Assembly (NCBI RefSeq): GCF_000023465.1
Contig: NC_014041.1
Location: forward strand, 827,001 to 891,000
Source of the DNA: Zunongwangia profunda SM-A87
GTDB lineage: Bacteria > Bacteroidota > Bacteroidia > Flavobacteriales > Flavobacteriaceae
DNA: 64,000 bases
Reading direction: 5' to 3'
Part shown: positions 1 through 8,767 of the stretch, piece by piece
How positions within the stretch are numbered: position 1 is the stretch's first letter
Layout of the letters: each line of letters starts with the position of its first letter
Program-made: the position numbers and the translations under genes
Notes under the pieces: model-generated
The model's database searches: none
What the model was told of the DNA's origin: nothing
What the model saw: only the letters and a program-made list of their open reading frames with translations

Positions 1-43
1 CATGGAAGTGACAAAAATACCGGAATAAAGATTTCTTGAGGAA

Positions 44-79
44 CTAACTTTAAACGATCAAACTTTAAACTTTAAAACT
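44..79. repeat. Degenerate ACTTTAA heptad repeat
   Basis: A short run of ACTTTAA-like units overlaps and follows the stop codon of the minus-strand Nudix gene. A similar longer run lies after the acyl-CoA-binding protein gene near 47.6 kb, also just downstream of a minus-strand gene. Its function is unknown. Confidence 0.45.
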
Positions 80-791
80 CAAAAGTAAACCCTTTTTTAG
101 TTAGTTTTTGATAAACCTCTTCGTCAAAGCTGTAAAGTTTGGCCGCACGGTGCGATACATCTTTTTGCTTTTCACCAATGTCTACCAATAGTTTCATTTT
201 TAAAAATTTTCTGCGAAAGTTTGGTTTATCCATTTTTACATCCAGGATTTCTTCATATAGATGCATTAATTCAAGAAGCGTAAATTTTTCGGGTAGTAAA
301 TTAAAACCAATGGGTGCCTGGCGCACGCGGTTTCTAAGTTTTTCCTGTGCCGCTTCAAAAATCATTTTATGGTCATAAATAAGCTCTGGTAATGCTTCAA
401 CCAAAAACCATTTAGCTTCAGATGCAGTAAAACCGGCAGCAATTTCGTAATCTTCACTTTTCACCAGTGCGTAATACCCAATAGTAATTACGCGGCTGGC
501 AGGAAAACGATTAGGTTCACCAAAAGCCTGTAATTGTTCCAGAAAAATATTGTCGAGTCCGGTTAGATCCCTTAACACACGTTTGGCAGAATCGTCTATA
601 GATTCCTTTTCGGTAATCCATCCTCCGGGTAATCCCCATTTATCCTTACTAATTCCTTCAGCATGTTTTACCAGGAGTACTTCCATTTTCCCTTCATTAA
701 ATCCAAATACCACACAATCTATAGTGACTGCTTCAATAAAGTTTTCTTCCTGAATATATTTTTCGCCTTCTGCGATAAAGCCTTTGGACAT
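72..791 (-). CDS. Nudix-domain transcriptional regulator (NrtR-like)
   Basis: About 239 residues starting at MSKGFIAEG; a longer reading frame to 875 adds a hydrophobic, unlikely N-terminus. The N-terminal half is a Nudix fold (VVFGFNEGKMEVLLVKHAEG, then KWGLPGGWI). The Nudix box is degenerate: the expected REUxEE core reads RVLRDL, so the catalytic glutamates are lost. The C-terminal half (from about residue 145, with FTLLELMHLYEEIL) matches the winged-helix part of NrtR-type regulators, which bind nucleotide-sugar or sugar-phosphate ligands. In Bacteroidota such proteins often control sugar catabolism, and the nearby alpha-glucan genes fit, but the target is inferred. A catalytic hydrolase is the less likely alternative. 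Confidence 0.82.
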   Translation of the reverse strand: MSKGFIAEGEKYIQEENFIEAVTIDCVVFGFNEGKMEVLLVKHAEGISKDKWGLPGGWITEKESIDDSAKRVLRDLTGLDNIFLEQLQAFGEPNRFPASRVITIGYYALVKSEDYEIAAGFTASEAKWFLVEALPELIYDHKMIFEAAQEKLRNRVRQAPIGFNLLPEKFTLLELMHLYEEILDVKMDKPNFRRKFLKMKLLVDIGEKQKDVSHRAAKLYSFDEEVYQKLTKKGFTFEF

Positions 792-952
792 CTTGTAAAA
801 TTTGATGGTAAAAATAAGAATTTCAATCAAAAAGCCGCCTAAAAATAAGTCAATCCAACTTTTTAGAATTTCCATTAGTCGATAGATAAGAGTATATCCA
901 TCGAAATCTTCAGATTTTGCTGCTTTTTGTATCTAATTTTAGAATATCAAAA

Positions 953-1318
953 ATGATCAAAATGAACGTTACAATTGAAAATACAAAAGGCAAATTGATT
1001 GATGTGACAATTGAAGTTTATAGCAAAGAGCAGTTTGTAAACTGTTGTGATGCTGAAAATATGCAAGAAATTTATGCCAGGGCTAAAGACCCGGAAAAGA
1101 CCCCGGGGATTATTTACCATCATAAAATCGTTAAAGCTTATATCGATAAAGAAGCGAGAAGAGCGGGAGAGATAACGATGGCAAATGCGCTTTGTTTATG
1201 TAGTAAATCGATAGAGAAATTTACCCTGGATAACTATCATAATAAGCAGATTTTCTTTATTGAATTAATGAGCCACACACCCTATGAATTACAGTATCAT
1301 TATTTGATAGAGAATTAA
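953..1318 (+). CDS. Conserved hypothetical protein, small cytosolic
   Basis: About 121 residues; ATG codons at 953 (MIKMNVT) and 962 (MNVTIEN) are both plausible, and a still longer frame from 917 is not needed. I do not recognise the family. There is no signal peptide or membrane segment. Two Cys pairs are visible (FVNCCDAEN and LCLCSK) with several His residues (YHHK, YHNK), so metal or redox binding is possible but unproven. It lies alone between two minus-strand genes, divergent from the Nudix regulator, and ends before a bidirectional terminator. Confidence 0.65.
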   Translation: MIKMNVTIENTKGKLIDVTIEVYSKEQFVNCCDAENMQEIYARAKDPEKTPGIIYHHKIVKAYIDKEARRAGEITMANALCLCSKSIEKFTLDNYHNKQIFFIELMSHTPYELQYHYLIEN

Positions 1319-1459
1319 CGAAAACACACTTTTTTGCCCCTTAAAAAGAGAGTTTAATTCCTCACTGAGGTTTTAATTCCCCGAGTCTGGTTTCAAATCG
1401 TTTAATCTGTTTTCGTCAGATACCTTTTGAGGCTGTCTCTAGATGATTGATTTACACTA

Positions 1460-1505
1460 AAAAAAACGGATTGGTGGGGACGAGGTCAAGCCAATCCGTT
1501 TTTTT
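1460..1505. terminator. Bidirectional rho-independent terminator
   Basis: A 15-bp perfect inverted repeat (arms 1460-1474 and 1491-1505, core ACGGATTGG / CCAATCCGT) is flanked by an A-run on one side and a T-run on the other. It separates the convergent small hypothetical gene and the GH31 gene and can stop transcription from both. Confidence 0.85.
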
Positions 1506-1547
1506 GTTTTTGTTTTGGAGATCTTTTTACAAAGCTCTTCAAAATTA

Positions 1548-3950
1548 TTATTCGCTAATTAAGTGTAAATCGGTGAAATTTTCCTGTAAAATAATGGTGT
1601 TACTTTCTTTATCGTAGCCAATGCTTTCCAGGCTTACATTCTCATTATTTACGCTGGCCGATGTAATTTCGAAAGGTAATCCGTGAAATTTAATTTTCAT
1701 GGTTTTAAGATTCGATTCGTAGGTGCCGGCAACGTGTTGCTGAACAATAATCTCTTTTGTTTTTCCAGTAAGTTTGAAGGTTCTTAAATTAAAAAGTCCC
1801 ATTTTATAATCATAACCATCATGATCATCTTCGTAGTAAATAGAATTTTGTTTTCCGTTTTTATAATAAACATCTAATCTCAGTTCTTCGATCTCTAATT
1901 CGTCTACATACTGCTGCACTGGATATTTAGGAATTATCGCTCCTTCTTTTACGAATATGGGCATACTGTCTAAAGGTGCATCTACCCAAAGTTCTTTGCC
2001 ACCTTCTATAACAGTGTCGTTCCAGAAGTTGTACCAATTTCCTCGTGGAATGTACATCCTTCTTCCCTGTACATTAGGTTCTTGTATTGGACAAACCAGG
2101 AAATGTTCACCAAAGATAAATTCATCTGATCTGTAATGCGTTTGGATATCTGCCTGATCAAAATACACTAAAGGCTTAAGAATAGGGATGTTATCTTTAC
2201 AGTATTGATAAAATGCAGTATATAAATACGGAAGTAACTGATAGCGTAATTCTACAAATTTACGAGTAATCTCCAGTACTTCTTCTCCAAAATACCAGGG
2301 TTCCTGTTCCCCGTGATCGCCTGATGAGTGTACACGACAAAACGGATGAAAAACGCCGAGTTGTATCCACCTTGTAAATAATTCGCCCGTAGGCTGATCT
2401 GCAAAACCACCAATATCGGTACCGGCAAAACTAAATCCGCTCATTCCTAATCGCTGAATTTGAATGTTAGCAAGCCATAAATGTTCCCAACTCGCCAGGT
2501 TATCTCCCGTCCATGTAGAGCTAAAGCGTTGCCCGCCAGAATAACTTGCCCTGGTAATGGTGAATGGCCGTTTAGGGAAAATATATTTTTTAACCCCTTC
2601 ATAAGTAGCTCTGGCCATTTGCATTCCGTATACATTATGCGCTTTACGGTGGCTGCATCTATTGCCATCGTAATCGTGCCTTACGTCTAAGGGAAATGTT
2701 TTTCCTGGTACTTCCATGACGGCTGGTTCATTCATATCATTCCATATGCCTTTAATACCAATTTCTGCAATTAAAGTTTTATAGTGATCTGCCCACCATT
2801 CTCTTGCTTTAGGATTTGTAAAATCGGGAAATACGCAATTTCCCGGCCATACTTTTCCTTGCATATAAGGGCCGTCGGCGCGTTTACAGAAATAATCCTT
2901 TTCCAGGCCGTCTTTAAAAATTTCGTATTTATTGTCAATTTTGATCCCTGGATCGATAATGGCAACTGTTTTAAACCCGTCCCGCTCCAGTTCCTCCACC
3001 ATTCTTTTAGGTTCTGGAAAATAGTCTTTATTCCAGGTGAAACATCGGAATCCATCCATGTAATCAATATCTAAATACAAAGCATCACATGGAAATTTAT
3101 TATCCCTAAAATTAGCAGCCAGTTCTTTTACTTTGGCTTCAGGATAATAGCTCCACTTACTTTGATGATATCCAAGCGCCCACATTGGTGGTAGCTCTGG
3201 TCTTCCGGTAAGGTTGGTATATTTGGTAACGACATCGGCGATTTTTGGTCCATAGATAAAATAATAATTCATTTCACCCCCATCTGCCCAAAAACTGGTT
3301 ACATGCCTTCGCTCATGGCAAAAGTCAAAATGCGTTTTAAAAGTATTATCAAAGAAAATTCCGTAGGCTTTGGCGCTATGAAGACCAATATAAAAAGGAA
3401 TGGCTTTGTATAATTCGTCAAGGTCTTTGCTAAAAGCGTACTGATCGGTGTTCCAGTTACTTATTCTTTTCCCTTTAAGATTAAAACTTGTAGGTTTATC
3501 GCCAAGGCCGTAAAAGTTTTCACCATCTACGGTAGTTTTACTCATTTTTACATAGTTGCCGCCAAACTCAAAGCTTTCTTCCCAGTGAAAACCAAGTTCG
3601 TCCTGTAAGATAAGTTGATCCTCAATGTCAAACAAGGCGGTTCTCATATCTTTTCTGGTAATTCTACATTTTATTTGTTCGGTAATGATCCAAATAAATT
3701 CGTCATCTTCTGTAATATCCATCACCGAGTAGCCATGGGGTTGATCTTCGTCGATTGCATAAGAGAAATCTTTTTCAAAAATTCCGTCTGTAGCATATCT
3801 AAACCTTAGCATGCTATCCCGTACTACGGTGATTATTAGTTGTACAGCGTTTTCAGAAGTAAAACAAATAGAATCTCCGTTTTGTTCATAAGAAACCAGT
3901 TTAGTGGGGAATAGGTTTCCTTTCTTTTCTAATTCTGTATTTGTAATCAT
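1548..3950 (-). CDS. GH31 family alpha-glucosidase
   Basis: An 800-residue glycoside hydrolase of family 31. The catalytic nucleophile is Asp405 in GIWNDMNEP, and the acid/base is Asp483 in STWTGDN; MWALGYHQSKWSYY is the typical start of the barrel. A galactose-mutarotase-like N-terminal domain precedes the (beta/alpha)8 barrel, and beta-sandwich domains follow (for example VKEGAIIPKYP near residue 680). No signal peptide is seen, so it probably acts in the cytoplasm on maltose, maltodextrins or isomaltose. It lies 36 bases after glgB on the same strand and is likely co-transcribed. GH31 also contains xylosidases, so substrate is by inference from the neighbour. Confidence 0.93.
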   Translation of the reverse strand: MITNTELEKKGNLFPTKLVSYEQNGDSICFTSENAVQLIITVVRDSMLRFRYATDGIFEKDFSYAIDEDQPHGYSVMDITEDDEFIWIITEQIKCRITRKDMRTALFDIEDQLILQDELGFHWEESFEFGGNYVKMSKTTVDGENFYGLGDKPTSFNLKGKRISNWNTDQYAFSKDLDELYKAIPFYIGLHSAKAYGIFFDNTFKTHFDFCHERRHVTSFWADGGEMNYYFIYGPKIADVVTKYTNLTGRPELPPMWALGYHQSKWSYYPEAKVKELAANFRDNKFPCDALYLDIDYMDGFRCFTWNKDYFPEPKRMVEELERDGFKTVAIIDPGIKIDNKYEIFKDGLEKDYFCKRADGPYMQGKVWPGNCVFPDFTNPKAREWWADHYKTLIAEIGIKGIWNDMNEPAVMEVPGKTFPLDVRHDYDGNRCSHRKAHNVYGMQMARATYEGVKKYIFPKRPFTITRASYSGGQRFSSTWTGDNLASWEHLWLANIQIQRLGMSGFSFAGTDIGGFADQPTGELFTRWIQLGVFHPFCRVHSSGDHGEQEPWYFGEEVLEITRKFVELRYQLLPYLYTAFYQYCKDNIPILKPLVYFDQADIQTHYRSDEFIFGEHFLVCPIQEPNVQGRRMYIPRGNWYNFWNDTVIEGGKELWVDAPLDSMPIFVKEGAIIPKYPVQQYVDELEIEELRLDVYYKNGKQNSIYYEDDHDGYDYKMGLFNLRTFKLTGKTKEIIVQQHVAGTYESNLKTMKIKFHGLPFEITSASVNNENVSLESIGYDKESNTIILQENFTDLHLISE

Positions 3951-3986
3951 ATTCTAGGTATTAAGTACATTGTTAAGGGGATTATT

Positions 3987-5894
3987 CTATTCTATGCTAA
4001 AAAAAACAGCGCCTAATGGCGGTAGCCTTAAAGCGACGGAATAATCTCTACCGTGGAATGCCTGATTTTGTATAGTTAATTTGTTGTTTCTAACACCAGA
4101 GCCTTCATATTTAGAATGATCGGTGTTTAATATCTCCTTTAATTTTCCTCCACGCGGAACACCAATTCTGTAATCATTTAAAACAGTTGGCGTAAAATTA
4201 CAGATAATGACAAGGTCATTTTTTGATTCCCTGCCTTTTCTTAGATAACATAGAATAGCATTTTGGGAATCGTCGTAAGAAATCCACTCAAAACCATCCG
4301 GGCTAAATTGCTTTTCGTATAAAGCAGGATATTTTTTGTAAATGCTATTAAGATCTTTTACTAGCTTATTAAGTCCGCTATGGACAGGATAATCCAGTAA
4401 ATTCCAGTCTAAACTACCATTGTAATTCCATTCCTCGTATTGTCCAATGTCAGCGCCCATAAAAAGCAATTTATTGCCGGGATGGGAGTACATGTAGGCA
4501 TACATTAGTCTAAGGTTAGCAAAGCGCTGCCATTCGTCACCTGGCATTCTTCCTAAAAGTGATTTTTTTCCATAAACCACTTCGTCATGACTTAAGGGTA
4601 GCGTAAAATTTTCACTAAATGCATAGGTTAGACTAAAACTAATATCATTTTGGTGATATTGACGGTAAATACTGTCTTTTTTAAAATATTCTAAGGTATC
4701 ATGCATCCAACCCATCATCCATTTCATACCAAAACCAAGTCCTCCTAGATAAATAGGTTTCGAAACTCCGTGATAAGCCGTAGATTCTTCGGCGATGGTT
4801 TGCACCCCTTCAAAACTTTGATAAATTTCCATATTTAGATCTTTCAGGAAAGAGATGGCTTCTAAATTTTCATTTCCACCGAAAATATTTGGTTCCCATT
4901 CCCCTTCTTCTCTAGAATAGTCCAGATATAACATCGATGCGACGGCATCTACCCGTAATCCATCGATATGATATTGATCTATCCAAAAAATAGCATTACT
5001 TATTAAAAAAGAACGTACTTCGTTACGTCCATAATTAAAAATAAGACTTTTCCAATCTGGATGATAGCCTTTTCGATGATCGGGATGTTCGTATAGATGA
5101 GATCCGTCAAAACGACCTAAACCGTGATCATCTTCCGGAAAGTGAGAAGGTACCCAATCCATAATGACCGCAATATTTTTACGATGAAAAGCGTCGACCA
5201 AATACTTAAATTCATCTGGGGTGCCAAATCTTGATGTAGGAGCGTAATATCCTGTTACCTGATAGCCCCAGGAGGGATCATAAGGATACTCCATTACTGG
5301 CATAAATTCTACATGGGTATATCCCATTTCTTTTACATAATTTACCAGTTCGTCTGCCATCTCTACATATGAAAGATATCTATTTTCTTCGTTTTTTCGT
5401 TTCCAACTGGCTAAATGGACTTCGTAAACAGAAATTGGTTGATCCAAGGCATTTTTAGTTTTCCTACTGTTTAGCCATTTTTTGTCTTTCCAGGAATAAT
5501 CATCTTCCCAAACAATAGAAGCTGTTGCCGGTGGGTGTTCACATTTTCGGGCATAAGGATCAGCTTTTTCAGTCTTAATATTATCAATAGCACTAGTGAT
5601 TTTATATTTGTATCTGGAGCCTTTACCAACACCAGGAATAAATCCTTCCCAGATACCACTACTATCCCAGCGAACAAACAATTGATGTTCATTATCGGTC
5701 CAATAGTTAAAGTCCCCTACTACAGAGACTTCTTTTGCAGAGGGCGCCCAAACAGCAAAATAGGTTCCTTTTTGGCCATTAATTTCAAGGATATGTGATC
5801 CTAGTTTTTCATAAATTCTGAAATGTTTACCTGCTTTAAATAGAGAAATGTCGAAATCTGAAAATAAAGAATAAAGCTGTACTTCCTGCTTCAT
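3987..5894 (-). CDS. glgB: 1,4-alpha-glucan branching enzyme GlgB
   Basis: A 635-residue GH13 enzyme that makes alpha-1,6 branches in glycogen. An N-terminal CBM48 module (TYFAVWAPSAKEVSVVGDFN, about residues 43-62) leads into the catalytic barrel. The nucleophile is Asp316 in GLRVDAVASM, followed by the family signature YSREEGEWEPN; IAEEST carries the acid/base Glu and LPLSHDEVVYGKKS the transition-state region. It is somewhat shorter than the E. coli enzyme because the extra N-terminal module is absent. It is first in a likely two-gene unit with the GH31 glucosidase; glgA and glgC are not in the window. Confidence 0.96.
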   Translation of the reverse strand: MKQEVQLYSLFSDFDISLFKAGKHFRIYEKLGSHILEINGQKGTYFAVWAPSAKEVSVVGDFNYWTDNEHQLFVRWDSSGIWEGFIPGVGKGSRYKYKITSAIDNIKTEKADPYARKCEHPPATASIVWEDDYSWKDKKWLNSRKTKNALDQPISVYEVHLASWKRKNEENRYLSYVEMADELVNYVKEMGYTHVEFMPVMEYPYDPSWGYQVTGYYAPTSRFGTPDEFKYLVDAFHRKNIAVIMDWVPSHFPEDDHGLGRFDGSHLYEHPDHRKGYHPDWKSLIFNYGRNEVRSFLISNAIFWIDQYHIDGLRVDAVASMLYLDYSREEGEWEPNIFGGNENLEAISFLKDLNMEIYQSFEGVQTIAEESTAYHGVSKPIYLGGLGFGMKWMMGWMHDTLEYFKKDSIYRQYHQNDISFSLTYAFSENFTLPLSHDEVVYGKKSLLGRMPGDEWQRFANLRLMYAYMYSHPGNKLLFMGADIGQYEEWNYNGSLDWNLLDYPVHSGLNKLVKDLNSIYKKYPALYEKQFSPDGFEWISYDDSQNAILCYLRKGRESKNDLVIICNFTPTVLNDYRIGVPRGGKLKEILNTDHSKYEGSGVRNNKLTIQNQAFHGRDYSVALRLPPLGAVFFSIE

Positions 5895-6134
5895 AAGGGT
5901 ATTAATTGGTTAGTGTTAGTGAAGGCGGTTAACCTCAACTTAGATTAATTATCTTAAAATCTATAAGATGGTTACTTCACAATCTTGGCATTAAATTAGT
6001 GTTTTAATTCCAGACCTTGAAGTTTTTAAAGGAATATTAGCTTTTAATTAAAGCTAGAAGAATGCTAAATGAAAAGATAGAAAGAATGAAAGTTTGAAAC
6101 TTCTTTTGAAAGTAAAATTTGTTTTATAAAATGA

Positions 6135-6887
6135 TTATACAATACTAAGTTTTACGCCTAAATCCTTGATTTTTTTAGCAAGGTTAGGTGAAATTCCACT
6201 ATCCGTTATAACTTGATCTACTTGTTCTAAGCCACAAATACGACCGAAACTTTTCTTACCGAATTTAGAAGAATCTGCTAGGATTATTGTTCGTTGTGAA
6301 GCTTCCATCATTTTTTGATTAAGTAAGGCTTCTTCTAGACTAGTAGTCGTGCAACCGTAATCTAAATCGATTCCGTCTACACCTAGAAATAATAGGCTGC
6401 AAGAGATATGTTCTAAAATATGTTGCGCATAATGTCCAGTTACAGAAGAAGAGGAATGTCTTAGATTTCCGCCAAGTTGAATAACCTGTATGTTTTGATG
6501 GTTTAATAGTTCTAAAGCCACGTTTAGAGAAGAAGTAATAACATTTAACGAACCTTTGTTGGTAATGGATCTTGCTAATTGCTGAACAGTTGTTCCTGAA
6601 GCAATCATTATTGAATCATTATCTTTTATTAATTCTGCTGCCTTTTTAGAAATATCAGATTTCTCTGAAACCGAAATTTTTTCTTTTTCATTTATAGGTC
6701 TGTCGTTTATGTAAGGATTTTCTAAAGAAGCTCCTCCATGGATCCTATATAATAAGCCTTTGTCCTCTAGTAGTTTTAGATCTTTTCGAATAGTAACTGC
6801 TGAAACTTTAAGTTCCTCACAAAGGTCTGAAACCTCTACATGATGTTCGTGATTTAATTTATCTAAAATTAGCTGATGTCTTTTCAT
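6135..6887 (-). CDS. glpR: DeoR-family repressor, likely of the glp genes
   Basis: About 250 residues from ATG at 6887 (MKRHQLILDKL); a TTG two codons upstream is less likely. The N-terminal helix-turn-helix (VEVSDLCEELKVSAVTIRKD, then LLEDKGLLYRIHGGASL) is the DeoR signature, and the rest is the sugar-phosphate isomerase-like sensor domain (DSIMIASGTTV, LADSSKFGKKSF). Related GlpR proteins sense glycerol-3-phosphate. It is divergent from glpD-glpK-glpF across about 210 bases that contain repeated TTTCG-core sites, which supports control of that operon and of itself. The ligand is inferred from position. Confidence 0.9.
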   Translation of the reverse strand: MKRHQLILDKLNHEHHVEVSDLCEELKVSAVTIRKDLKLLEDKGLLYRIHGGASLENPYINDRPINEKEKISVSEKSDISKKAAELIKDNDSIMIASGTTVQQLARSITNKGSLNVITSSLNVALELLNHQNIQVIQLGGNLRHSSSSVTGHYAQHILEHISCSLLFLGVDGIDLDYGCTTTSLEEALLNQKMMEASQRTIILADSSKFGKKSFGRICGLEQVDQVITDSGISPNLAKKIKDLGVKLSIV

Positions 6888-6908
6888 GATCAAGTATAAT
6901 GGACTTTA

Positions 6909-6916
6909 CAAATGTA
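6909..6916 (-). promoter_or_regulatory. Candidate -7 promoter element of the DeoR gene
   Basis: On the minus strand this reads TACATTTG, a perfect match to the Bacteroidota TAnnTTTG element, 21 bases before the ATG at 6887. No clear TTTG element is seen upstream. Confidence 0.55.
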
Positions 6917-6947
6917 TAAAATTTGATATTTTCATTTATAATTTAAA

Positions 6948-7052
6948 AACGAAAGTAAGCGTAATAAAACTCTCTTTAAATATATATTTAGGTTTCGTTA
7001 ACACTTTCGTTTGATTTCTTTAAGTAAATTTTTTGTTTCGAAATGTTTCGTT
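6948..7052. promoter_or_regulatory. Candidate GlpR operator cluster of TTTCG repeats
   Basis: Five copies of a TTTCG core lie between the divergent repressor and glpD: inverted at 6949-6955, direct at 6993-6999, 7005-7011, 7036-7042 (TTTCGAA) and 7046-7052. The 6993 and 7005 copies start 12 bases apart and the 7036 and 7046 copies 10 bases apart, about one helical turn. DeoR proteins bind such repeated short sites, and the last copy overlaps the likely glpD -33 element. Binding is inferred. Confidence 0.6.
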
Positions 7053-7075
7053 TTAATAAAATTTTATTATTTTAG
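7046..7075 (+). promoter_or_regulatory. Candidate glpD operon promoter
   Basis: TTTC at 7046-7049, an 18-base spacer and TATTTTAG at 7068-7075 resemble the Bacteroidota TTTG / TAnnTTTG promoter with one mismatch in each part. Transcription would begin around 7080, about 20 bases before glpD. Confidence 0.4.
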
Positions 7076-7099
7076 CATAAAATTAGAAGATTCTAAATT

Positions 7100-8674
7100 A
7101 TGGCTGCTAAAAATATATACTCAAGAAAATCTCTAGTCGATTCAGTAAAATCTGTTGAAAAATGGGATGTTATTGTAATTGGAGGTGGAGCAACAGGTTT
7201 AGGTGTTGCTTTAGATAGTGTTACCAGAGGTTATAAAACATTATTACTGGAGCAGGTAGATTTTGCAAAGGGAACTTCCAGTCGTAGTACAAAACTGGTA
7301 CATGGAGGGGTAAGATATTTAGCGCAGGGAAATATAGATCTTGTTAAAGAAGCTTTATATGAACGCGGTCTGCTTAGTAAAAATGCACCACACTTAGTCA
7401 AAAACCAAAGCTTTGTTATTCCTAATTACAGGTGGTACGAAGGTATTTATTACACTATAGGGCTTAAAGCTTATGATTTTCTTGCTGGTAAACTTAGTTT
7501 AGGGAAATCTACCCATATTAATAAAGGAGAAACTTTAAAAAGAGTGAAAACCATTCGCCAGGATAAATTAAGAGGCGGAGTGGTCTATCAGGATGGACAG
7601 TTTGATGATTCACGTTTGGCTGTAAATGTTGCTCAAACTTGTGTTGAGCACGGTGCATCTGTTCTAAATTATTTTAAAGTAAACAACCTTATAATCGAAG
7701 ATAAGGCAATTAAGGGAGTATCTGCCAAGGATATGGAGACTGGTGAGGATTATCAATTTTTTGGTGATGCTATAATTAATGCAACCGGTGTATTCACAGA
7801 TGATATCCTAAAAATGGAAAATCCCAATGCCCGCAACATGGTTAAACCTAGCCAGGGTGTACACCTTGTTTTCGATAAATCTTTTCTGCCGGGCGAAGAT
7901 GCTATTATGATTCCAAAAACCGAAGATGGTCGTGTGCTTTTTGCAGTGCCGTGGCATGATAAAGTGATTGTAGGAACGACAGATACGCAGTTAGACGAAC
8001 ATAGTCTGGAACCTTCAGCACTAGAAAAGGAAATAGAATTTATTTTAGAAACCTTCAATAATTATCTAGAGAAAAAAGTAACTAGGGCTGATGTTCGCAG
8101 TATATACGCCGGTTTAAGACCGTTAGCAGCACCAAAAGATGGTTCAGAAAAATCAAAAGAGATTTCAAGAAGTCATAAAATACTAGTGTCAGAAACAGGT
8201 TTGATTACAATTACAGGTGGAAAATGGACCACTTTTAGAAGAATGGCTCAGGACACCGTAAATAAAGCCATTTCACTTGGTAAACTACCAAAGAAAGAAT
8301 GTAAAACTGCAGATCTTAAAATACATGGTGCTAAAGAAAACCCCGATCTTTCAAATCACTTGTATATTTACGGAAGTGACCAGCCAGAAATTCAAAATTT
8401 AATTAATGAGGATTCTTCCCTCGGAGAAAAACTTCACCCCAGGTTAGATTTTCTAAAAGCGGAAGTCGTATTTGCAGCAAGGCACGAGTTAGCCAGAACA
8501 GTAGACGATGTGTTGGCGAGAAGAGTAAGAATGTTGTTTATGGACGCTAAAGCCGCAATAGAATCTGCTCCAGAAGTTGCTGCTTTATTAGCAAAAGAGC
8601 TTGAAAAGGATGAAGCATGGAAAGAGAAACAAGTAGCCGATTTTAAAGAGATAGCCAAGCATTACACCATTTAA
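7100..8674 (+). CDS. glpD: Glycerol-3-phosphate dehydrogenase, FAD-dependent
   Basis: A 524-residue respiratory enzyme that oxidises glycerol-3-phosphate to dihydroxyacetone phosphate at the membrane, passing electrons to quinone. The FAD-binding Rossmann motif VIVIGGGATGLGVALD lies near residue 25, followed by the family signature KGTSSRSTKLVHGGVRYL. VIVGTTDTQLDE and the C-terminal DAO_C region (FAARHELARTVDDVLARR) complete the family pattern. It opens the glpD-glpK-glpF-porin cluster and is probably repressed by the divergent DeoR protein. Confidence 0.96.
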   Translation: MAAKNIYSRKSLVDSVKSVEKWDVIVIGGGATGLGVALDSVTRGYKTLLLEQVDFAKGTSSRSTKLVHGGVRYLAQGNIDLVKEALYERGLLSKNAPHLVKNQSFVIPNYRWYEGIYYTIGLKAYDFLAGKLSLGKSTHINKGETLKRVKTIRQDKLRGGVVYQDGQFDDSRLAVNVAQTCVEHGASVLNYFKVNNLIIEDKAIKGVSAKDMETGEDYQFFGDAIINATGVFTDDILKMENPNARNMVKPSQGVHLVFDKSFLPGEDAIMIPKTEDGRVLFAVPWHDKVIVGTTDTQLDEHSLEPSALEKEIEFILETFNNYLEKKVTRADVRSIYAGLRPLAAPKDGSEKSKEISRSHKILVSETGLITITGGKWTTFRRMAQDTVNKAISLGKLPKKECKTADLKIHGAKENPDLSNHLYIYGSDQPEIQNLINEDSSLGEKLHPRLDFLKAEVVFAARHELARTVDDVLARRVRMLFMDAKAAIESAPEVAALLAKELEKDEAWKEKQVADFKEIAKHYTI

Positions 8675-8704
8675 ATAATAGTAACCAATTTATTAACCAA
8701 AATA

Positions 8705-8740
8705 GCTCTCGCTTATGCGGGAGCCAGAGATTTTATTTTT
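8705..8740 (+). terminator. Possible attenuator hairpin between glpD and glpK
   Basis: GCTCTCGC (8705-8712) can pair with GCGGGAGC (8717-8724) with one G-U pair, and a T-rich tract follows about six bases later. It may be a partial terminator that lowers glpK expression, or an mRNA-stabilising hairpin. The gap to the tract makes it weak. Confidence 0.4.
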
Positions 8741-8767
8741 TTATAAATCCTTAAAATACATGTAGTT

